This document shows positions 15,481 to 21,154 of a stretch of 23,467 nucleotides of DNA, one piece after another. A program made the position numbers and the translations under genes. Below the pieces are notes generated by a model, which made no database searches, was not told where the DNA came from, and saw only the letters and a list, made by a program, of their open reading frames with translations. Every line of letters starts with the position of its first letter. Within the stretch, counting starts at the first letter, position 1. The DNA comes from Propionibacteriaceae bacterium (GTDB taxonomy: Bacteria; Actinomycetota; Actinomycetes; Propionibacteriales; Propionibacteriaceae). The stretch spans positions 1 to 23,467 of the forward strand of contig JAJTCL010000023.1 of NCBI GenBank assembly GCA_021323255.1, written 5' to 3'.

Positions 15481-16425
15481 CTAGCCATCGACCTGCAGCT
15501 TCTGCAGGGTGTCCCGGGCGGGCTGCACGAGTTCGGGAAGCGTGTCGGGGATGGTGGCGTAATAGAGGCCCGACCGGTTGCCGGCGGATACTACTGCCAC
15601 GATGAGGTATTCGCCCTTGGCCTCCAGTCTTGGGATGTCGAAGGTGAGCTGGGATTCCACCAGCCAGGCATCATGGCCGCCGATGGTGGCTTTCTCATTC
15701 ACCTTCACCTCGCTTTCGATGGGGTGGTTGCCGTAAAACGCGCCGAGAATGCACCTCACCACAATCTGAGCGCCCTGCTCCGGGGTGAAGAACCCATCGC
15801 CGGCCTGCAATTCAGCTACCAGGATTGAGGCGACCCAATTGGTGCCCTGGCCGTCATAGTTGAGCTGGTCGAGAACCATCTGAGTCTGTACGTCGGTTCC
15901 GAACGGCACCGGGTTCGGGGGGCCCTGCGGCGGCCCCCACGGCGTCCCCAGCATGGGGTAGGAAACCGGACCTCCGTGGACTCGACCGTCGGCCGGGTGG
16001 CTGACTGGGGCATCAGGGCTGGCAGTATTCTCCGGCGGACAAAAGTCCTGCGAGGGTTGTCCAACCGGCCCGCGACCCGTGGTGCCTGTGTCGCCACCGG
16101 TCACGGCACGGATGGCGAGAACGGCCACCACGATAATGATGATCAGCAACGCGGCCCCAGCGATCCACCAGCCGATCGGCGACTTCCTGTTCCGTAGCTC
16201 CTGATAGTTCGCATAGGCATTGCTGCCGTAGACCTGGCCGTACGCCCCACTCTGCCCGTACGGCTGGCCGCCCTGCTGCGGCGTCCCTCCACCAATGAGA
16301 CCTTGTGACGGGGGAGGTGCGCTCGGATTGGGCGAGATTGCTGCCGACCAGGCTCTGCCGTCCCAGTACCGGAAGAGACCTTGCCCGCCGCCGGGATCGG
16401 GATACCACCCAGGGCTCGCACTCAC
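15481..16425 (-). CDS. DUF2510 domain membrane protein (intact copy)
   Basis: The 314-residue protein has an N-terminal DUF2510 motif (GWYPDPGGGQGLFRYWDG, residues 6-23), a proline, glycine and glutamine-rich linker to about residue 80, one membrane helix at about 84-108 (IGWWIAGAALLIIIIVVAVLAI), and an outer domain of about 200 residues with two cysteines (C129 and C224) that could form a disulfide. The C-terminal domain is unrecognised. DUF2510 is a short tryptophan-rich module common at the cytoplasmic end of actinobacterial membrane proteins; its function is unknown. Translation starts at GTG 16425 without a Shine-Dalgarno, 6 bases after a TAAACT. A broken tandem copy follows on the same strand. 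The pst operon lies upstream, separated by a palindrome and a repeat. Confidence 0.85.
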   Translation of the reverse strand: MSASPGWYPDPGGGQGLFRYWDGRAWSAAISPNPSAPPPSQGLIGGGTPQQGGQPYGQSGAYGQVYGSNAYANYQELRNRKSPIGWWIAGAALLIIIIVVAVLAIRAVTGGDTGTTGRGPVGQPSQDFCPPENTASPDAPVSHPADGRVHGGPVSYPMLGTPWGPPQGPPNPVPFGTDVQTQMVLDQLNYDGQGTNWVASILVAELQAGDGFFTPEQGAQIVVRCILGAFYGNHPIESEVKVNEKATIGGHDAWLVESQLTFDIPRLEAKGEYLIVAVVSAGNRSGLYYATIPDTLPELVQPARDTLQKLQVDG

Positions 16426-16437
16426 GGGCCGAGTTTA
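16426..16437 (-). promoter_or_regulatory. Apparent leaderless -10 element of the intact DUF2510 gene
   Basis: TAAACT (16432-16437, minus strand) matches the actinobacterial TANNNT -10 and stands exactly 6 bases before GTG 16425, so transcription would begin at or next to the start codon. The flanking bases (GCACATAAACTC) are also kept upstream of the second copy. No clear -35 box. Confidence 0.55.
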
Positions 16438-16469
16438 TGTGCCGAAAAGGGGTCCACCTCCTCGGGAAA

Positions 16470-16520
16470 GTGGTCAAGAACAACAACGATTTGTGCGACT
16501 CCCTTGTTGTTCGTGACCAC
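16470..16520. repeat. Long palindrome, 17-bp arms
   Basis: Bases 16470-16486 and 16504-16520 are reverse complements at 16 of 17 positions, with a 17-base spacer. The arms contain GTGGTCA and ACAACAA. It lies just upstream of the DUF2510 promoter and downstream of pstB. On the minus strand it is followed by a short TTT, so it could end the pst transcript, or it could be an operator or the remains of a mobile element. Confidence 0.6.
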
Positions 16521-16538
16521 CGTGTTTGATTGCTCGCT

Positions 16539-16636
16539 CCGCTCGCTGCGATCGCGCTTTGGAGTCCGGCTACTTCGTCGTCACTTGAGGACGAAAAGCA
16601 CGTCCCCTCCCTCTCCTCAGCACGCCGGAGCGCGAT
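16539..16636 (+). repeat. Interspersed repeat copy B, about 98 bp
   Basis: This segment is the inverted counterpart of 14365-14460, with shared blocks CCGCTCGCT, CTACTTCGTCGTC, TCCTCAGCACG and GCGCGAT. It fills most of the 238-base gene-free gap between pstB and the DUF2510 gene. Identity by eye is roughly two thirds. Confidence 0.65.
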
Positions 16637-16663
16637 CGGTGCGGCCACGGGCCGGGTGAACCC

Positions 16664-17440
16664 CTAGCCGAACCTTCCTGTGATGTAGTCCTCAGTGGCC
16701 TTCTGGTCGGGGTTGGAAAAGATCTTTTCGGTGGGGCCGATCTCAATGAGCTTGCCCGGCTTCCCCTGTGCGGCGAGGTTGAAGAATGCAGTCTGGTCAC
16801 TGACCCGGGCCGCCTGCTGCATGTTGTGGGTGACGATCACCACGGTGTACTGCTCCTTCAGCTCACCGATCAAGTCCTCGATGGCAAGGGTGGAGATCGG
16901 ATCGAGTGCCGAGCACGGCTCATCCATCAGCAGCACCTGGGGCTCGACGGCAATGGCGCGAGCGATGCAGAGCCGCTGCTGCTGGCCGCCGGACAACCCA
17001 ATGCCAGCCTTCCCGAGGCGGTCTTTGACCTCAGTCCACAGGTTGGCTGAGGTCAGCGAGCGCTCCACTGAGTCGTCCAAGATCTTTTTATTTTTCACTC
17101 CGTTCAGCCGCAGACCTGCGGCGACGTTGTCGTAGATCGACATCGCCGGGAACGGATTGGGTCGCTGGAACACCATGCCGACGACTCGGCGCACTGCGAC
17201 GGGATCGACGCCCTGCCCGTACAGCTCGGTGCCGTCAAGCTGCACGCTGCCCTTGACGTGTGCGCCTGGGATTACCTCGTGCATCCGGTTCAGGGTGCGC
17301 AGCAGGGTGGACTTTCCGCATCCCGAAGGCCCGATGAAGGCCGTCACGGTCCGTGGCTCCACCGTCATGGAGACGTCTTCCACCGCGTGGAAGCTGCCAT
17401 AGTAGACGTCCAGGTTTCGCACGTCGATTCGCCTGGCCAT
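16664..17440 (-). CDS. pstB: Phosphate ABC transporter ATP-binding protein PstB
   Basis: The 258-residue ATPase powers phosphate import by PstSCA. It has Walker A GPSGCGKST (residues 37-45), a Q-loop VFQRPNPFPAMS typical of PstB, ABC signature LSGGQQQRLCIARAIA, Walker B VLLMDEPCSALDP and switch histidine VTHNMQQAARVSD. ATG 17440 has GAAGGAG 8 bases upstream and the usual family length; the open frame further upstream is antisense noise in pstA. It starts two bases after the pstA stop. No phoU is present in the window downstream. Confidence 0.97.
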   Translation of the reverse strand: MARRIDVRNLDVYYGSFHAVEDVSMTVEPRTVTAFIGPSGCGKSTLLRTLNRMHEVIPGAHVKGSVQLDGTELYGQGVDPVAVRRVVGMVFQRPNPFPAMSIYDNVAAGLRLNGVKNKKILDDSVERSLTSANLWTEVKDRLGKAGIGLSGGQQQRLCIARAIAVEPQVLLMDEPCSALDPISTLAIEDLIGELKEQYTVVIVTHNMQQAARVSDQTAFFNLAAQGKPGKLIEIGPTEKIFSNPDQKATEDYITGRFG

Positions 17441-17442
17441 GG

Positions 17443-18363
17443 TTATTTCTCCTTCAGCTTGCTGGCTCGGGCAATGGCCCGGGCCAGCAGATTGAGAAAC
17501 ATCGAAATGAGGATCAGGGTCAATGCGGCTGCCCAGACTCGTTCGTAGCCAGGCAGCTGAGGCGCCTGGTCCCGACCTGAGTTGATCATCGTTGGGAGCG
17601 CTCCCATGGTGTCGCTGGTCGGGGAGAAGTTGATGCCGACCGCGTACGAGACCAAGATCAGCAACGGCGCGGTTTCGCCCATCACCCGCGCCAGGCCAAG
17701 CATGATCCCGGTCATGATGCCGCTGAATGCGGTGGGAATGACCACTCTCAGGATGGTCTTCCACTTCGGCACGCCGAGCGCGTACGAAGCCTCCCGCAGC
17801 TCATTGGGCACGAGTTTGAGCATTTCCTCAGTGGATCGGAGTACCACTGGCAGCATCAGCAGCACCAGGGCGAAGGACACCGCAATCGCGGAGCGGCCGA
17901 ACCCGAAGATCGTAATGAACAGCGCGTAGATGAAAAGCGCGGCGACGATGGAGGGGATGCCGCTGAGGATGTCGACCATGAAGCTGACGCCGCGTGCGAC
18001 CTTGGTGCCCTTGGCGTACTCGATCAGGAAGATTGCGCCCAGGATGCCCAGCGGAACCGCTATCGCGGCACAGATGAGGGCCATCTCAACCGTGCCGACG
18101 ATGGCGTGGTAGGCACCGCCGCCCTCTCGGCGTGGGGTGATGCCGCGCTGACTTTGCAGCCACCACTGCTGAGTCAGGATGAGGCGGATGCCCTTGGTGA
18201 TCACGGTGTAGAGCACCCAGGCCAGCGGGACGATCGTGAGCACCGTAGCCAGGAACACGTAGACCGTGGCAAGGGCGTTCTTGATCGTGCGTCCCCCACT
18301 TGGGCGGCGGAAGGACAGCGGGGCCTCAGTGCTGGTGCTCGTGGTTGTCGTCATCGCACTCAT
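17443..18363 (-). CDS. pstA: Phosphate ABC transporter permease PstA
   Basis: The 306-residue inner membrane permease has six hydrophobic helices and the ABC-permease coupling loop (LRSTEEMLKLVPNELREASYALGVPKWKTI, about residues 170-199, with EASYALG), a PstA hallmark. A Thr/Ser-rich N-terminus precedes the first helix. ATG 18363 has GGAGG 9 bases upstream and overlaps the pstC stop (ATGA). With PstC it forms the membrane channel for phosphate. Confidence 0.96.
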   Translation of the reverse strand: MSAMTTTTSTSTEAPLSFRRPSGGRTIKNALATVYVFLATVLTIVPLAWVLYTVITKGIRLILTQQWWLQSQRGITPRREGGGAYHAIVGTVEMALICAAIAVPLGILGAIFLIEYAKGTKVARGVSFMVDILSGIPSIVAALFIYALFITIFGFGRSAIAVSFALVLLMLPVVLRSTEEMLKLVPNELREASYALGVPKWKTILRVVIPTAFSGIMTGIMLGLARVMGETAPLLILVSYAVGINFSPTSDTMGALPTMINSGRDQAPQLPGYERVWAAALTLILISMFLNLLARAIARASKLKEK

Positions 18364-19478
18364 GACTTCGCTCCTCCCCGATCGGCGATCACCCGGGCTG
18401 TCGCGTTCACCGCGAACGTGACAATGAAGAGCACCAGGCCGGCCGCAATGAAGGCCCCGGTCTTGGACGGTGTGTCGAACTCGGCCGCGTTGTTGGCGAT
18501 CTTGCTGGCAAAGGTCTCGCCGCCGGCGAAGATCGAAGGGCTGAACGGGGTGCCCGGTGCCGGCGTCGACAAGATGATCATGACTGCGATGGTCTCGCCG
18601 AGTGCCCGGCCCAGGCCGAGCATGGACGCGCTGATGACGCCAGATCGCCCGTGGGGCAACACCGCGGTGCGGACGACCTCCCAGCGGGTCGCACCGAGTG
18701 ACAGCGCGGCCTCGATGTGATCGCGAGGGGTTTGGGCGAAGACATCGCGCGAGATGGCCGTCACAATGGGCAAGATCATGATCGCCAGCACGACAGCGGC
18801 GACGAACACCGACCCCTTGGGATCGATGTTCTCGCTGAACAGCGGAATCCAGCCGATCTTGCTAGCCACCCACTCGGCTCCGGGAGCCAGAAACGGTCCA
18901 AGGACCGTCAGTCCCCACAGGCCGAAGATGATCGACGGTACTGCGGCGAGCAGGTCGACAACGAAGGAGACCGGGCCTGATGCTCGCTTGTGGAGGTACT
19001 GGGTCAGACAAAGCGCCACGCCGACAGCAATCGGGACCGACATCGCCAGCGCGAGGACGGAGGACAAGACGGTGGTCCAGAACAACCCGGCGATGCCGAA
19101 GGCTAGCTCGGTGCCGCTGACTGTCCAGTTACGCGAGGTGAGGAAGTTGTCCTGGTTGGCCTGCAGGCTGGGCAGCGCCAGTGCGAGCAAGAAGATGCCG
19201 ATGAAGAGCACCAGCAAGACGATGGCCAAACCGGCTGTGGTCGCCACCGCACGGAACATGCGGTCCCCGGTCTGGCTGATCTTGGCTAGCTTGACACCCC
19301 GCGGTGCGCGGTCCACTTGGTCGATTTTCTCCGGCGCAGGCGGTCGGTGATGCACAACCGTAGGGACGGGGGAGTGCATGTGCTCCAGATGACCTTCTGC
19401 TGGCGACAGGCTGGGATCCTCCGCGGCCGCGGGCGCAGGCTCGACGCTCCGGGTCGCATCCGTATCGGGAACTGCCAT
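18360..19478 (-). CDS. pstC: Phosphate ABC transporter permease PstC
   Basis: The 372-residue permease has six helices and the coupling loop ISRDVFAQTPRDHIEAALSLGATRWEVV followed by LGRALGETIAVMI, the PstC pattern. The N-terminus is extended: about 73 residues of Pro/Ala/Glu/His-rich sequence (such as HLEHMHSPVPTVVHHRPPAPE) precede the first helix at about 78-100. A GGAGG 11 bases before ATG 19478 supports translation of the extension; an internal ATG at 19259 would give a short form. pstS lies 81 bases upstream, separated by a strong hairpin. Confidence 0.96.
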   Translation of the reverse strand: MAVPDTDATRSVEPAPAAAEDPSLSPAEGHLEHMHSPVPTVVHHRPPAPEKIDQVDRAPRGVKLAKISQTGDRMFRAVATTAGLAIVLLVLFIGIFLLALALPSLQANQDNFLTSRNWTVSGTELAFGIAGLFWTTVLSSVLALAMSVPIAVGVALCLTQYLHKRASGPVSFVVDLLAAVPSIIFGLWGLTVLGPFLAPGAEWVASKIGWIPLFSENIDPKGSVFVAAVVLAIMILPIVTAISRDVFAQTPRDHIEAALSLGATRWEVVRTAVLPHGRSGVISASMLGLGRALGETIAVMIILSTPAPGTPFSPSIFAGGETFASKIANNAAEFDTPSKTGAFIAAGLVLFIVTFAVNATARVIADRGGAKS

Positions 19479-19509
19479 GGATCGTCCGCCTCCGATGCGT
19501 GGATAGGGC

Positions 19510-19547
19510 GGCGGGTCATCGCGCGTCAGTCGCCGCGATGACCCGCC
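19510..19547 (-). terminator. Strong hairpin between pstS and pstC (attenuator or mRNA stabiliser)
   Basis: GGCGGGTCATCGCG (19510-19523) and CGCGATGACCCGCC (19534-19547) are perfect 14-bp inverted repeats around a 10-base loop. It follows the pstS stop by 12 bases and lacks a T-run. Such hairpins between a binding-protein gene and its permease genes commonly give more binding protein than permease, by partial termination or 3' end protection; that role is inferred here. Confidence 0.65.
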
Positions 19548-19559
19548 CCTTGGGGGAGG

Positions 19560-20735
19560 TTACTGAATCGCTGCGACCGCCGTCTGTACCTTCGACTGCA
19601 ATTCTGTCGGAAGCGGAGCGTAGCCGAGCTCTTCCAGCTGGCTCTGCGAGTCGGGGGAGGAGAAGTAGGTCAGGAAGTCCTTGACGATTGCTGTCTTGTC
19701 GGCCGGCAACCCCTTGCTGCACACGATCTCGTAGGTGACCAGCAGTGCGGGATATGCTCCGGACCCGGTTCCGGCGTACTTCAGATCGAGGCTCAAGTCG
19801 TTGCCGCTGCCCTTGACCTTGGCCTCAGCCACGGCCTTGCCGACTGACTCACCCGTCAGCTCAACCGGGCCCTTGCCGCTGTCCAGTTGGGCCGTGCTCA
19901 GCTTGTTGTCCTTGGCGTAGCTCCACTCCATATAAGAAATGGAGTTCTTCGTGTTGGCGGTGGCCTCTGCGACACCTGAGGACTTGTTCTTGCCCTCACC
20001 GGTTCCGGTCCAGGCTTTGGACGGCTCGTCAGTCCAGGCGCCGTTGCCTGCCTTGGAGAGGAATTTCGCCGTGTTTTCGGTAGTGCCCGACTCATCGGAG
20101 CGGAAGAACACTGTGATGTTCTCTGCCGGCAGATCGACCCCCGAGTTGAGCTTTGCGATCTTCGGGTCATTCCAGGTCTTGATCTCGCCCTTGAAGATCT
20201 CGGCAAGCACCTCGGCGTTCAGCACCAGCTTGTCGGCGCCATCGATGTTGTACGCGAAGGCGATCGGGCCAACCACCATCGGCAGGTTCCAAGCCGGGTT
20301 GTTCTGGCAACGTTCGCTGGCCTTGTCGGCTTCGACGACACCGTCGCTCGACTCGGTCTTGAGAACCGAGTCGGATCCGGCAAAGTCGACCAGTCCGTTG
20401 TAGAACGACTTGATTCCGGCACCTGAGCCAGTCGGGTTGTACTCGATTGTGGCCTTGTCGCCGCATTCGGCGTTGTAGGCGACGATGGCTTCGGTAATGG
20501 CGTTCGCCTGAGCGCTAGAGCCCTCAGCGGAAAGCTTGCCCTCGGGGCAGGCAAGGCCTGACGCATTGGCGCTGCTGCCAGGCTCGGCTCCTCCAACAGG
20601 TTCGCCTGTGCTCGTCGGGTCGGAACCGCAGGCCGCGAGGCTGAGAGTGGCCATTGCAGCCAGCGCAGCGAGCTTGGCGGCTCGCGAGCTTACGAGGCGG
20701 TTCGTCGGCCGCGCCGCAAAGGTCTGGGTTGTCAT
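19560..20735 (-). CDS. pstS: Phosphate ABC transporter substrate-binding lipoprotein PstS
   Basis: The 391-residue lipoprotein captures phosphate outside the membrane. The signal peptide ends at lipobox LAAC (C36), followed by a Gly/Ser/Thr-rich tether. PstS features: LSAEGSSAQANAITEAI, YNPTGSGAGIKSF, the binding segment DFAGSDSVL, PMVVGPIAFAYNI, FKGEIKTWNDPKIAKLN and the RSDESGTTENTAKFL loop that contacts phosphate. AAGGA lies about 6 bases before ATG 20735. A PHO box 145 bases upstream indicates induction by PhoP under phosphate limitation. It is first in pstSCAB and divergent from phoX. Confidence 0.97.
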   Translation of the reverse strand: MTTQTFAARPTNRLVSSRAAKLAALAAMATLSLAACGSDPTSTGEPVGGAEPGSSANASGLACPEGKLSAEGSSAQANAITEAIVAYNAECGDKATIEYNPTGSGAGIKSFYNGLVDFAGSDSVLKTESSDGVVEADKASERCQNNPAWNLPMVVGPIAFAYNIDGADKLVLNAEVLAEIFKGEIKTWNDPKIAKLNSGVDLPAENITVFFRSDESGTTENTAKFLSKAGNGAWTDEPSKAWTGTGEGKNKSSGVAEATANTKNSISYMEWSYAKDNKLSTAQLDSGKGPVELTGESVGKAVAEAKVKGSGNDLSLDLKYAGTGSGAYPALLVTYEIVCSKGLPADKTAIVKDFLTYFSSPDSQSQLEELGYAPLPTELQSKVQTAVAAIQ

Positions 20736-20901
20736 GCGTGTCCTTCACAAATCGGGGGTTGTTCCCCTGCGGTGAACCCGGAGGCACGACGCCAGCCGGG
20801 CCTTGCTCGGAAGGGCACGCAATCCGCGCGGCCTTCCGATGCGGCGAACGTACGCGGGTCACGTGTCCTGATGGACCCGCGAAGATGAACAACGGGTGAA
20901 C
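20736..20901 (-). promoter_or_regulatory. pstS promoter region with PHO box (PhoP direct repeats)
   Basis: On the minus strand GTTCACCCGTT (20891-20901) is directly followed by GTTCATCTTCG (20880-20890), two adjoining 11-base units that fit the Streptomyces PhoP consensus GTTCACC/GTTCATC plus four bases. A single further unit, GTTCACCGCAG, lies in the leader at 20767-20777, next to GGGGAAC, with which it can form a hairpin. A possible -10 is TACGTT at 20847-20852, low confidence. Confidence 0.72.
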
Positions 20902-20907
20902 GATCAA

Positions 20908-20923
20908 CCTCCTTGTCAGGAGG
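20908..20923. repeat. Small hairpin in the pstS-phoX intergenic region
   Basis: CCTCCT (20908-20913) and AGGAGG (20918-20923) pair perfectly around TGTC, directly beside the PHO box. The rest of the gap to phoX (20924-21154) shows no convincing gene or second PHO box. Confidence 0.35.
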
Positions 20924-21136
20924 CCCAAAACCACGCGCATGGATATGTTCTGTTTGCCTTCTGGACATCTTGTCGAGACCGGGACGCAACTCAGCGACGC
21001 AGCGGCTCAGGGCTGCGTTGATCTTGGTTTGTCGACGCGTGGCATCGGCCCTGAAGCACCCAGCAACCGCCGACCCAGTGCACGACGAGCGCGGCGTACG
21101 AACCTCTGGCTTGGGGTATCGGCCTGCTGATTGGCC

Positions 21137-21142
21137 TAAACT
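21137..21142 (+). promoter_or_regulatory. Candidate -10 element of phoX
   Basis: TAAACT stands 12 bases before ATG 21155, giving a leader of about 6 bases without a Shine-Dalgarno. It is the same hexamer as in front of both DUF2510 copies. TTGGGG at 21111-21116 is a weak -35 at 20-base spacing. Confidence 0.35.
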
Positions 21143-21154
21143 CACCACGTACCG

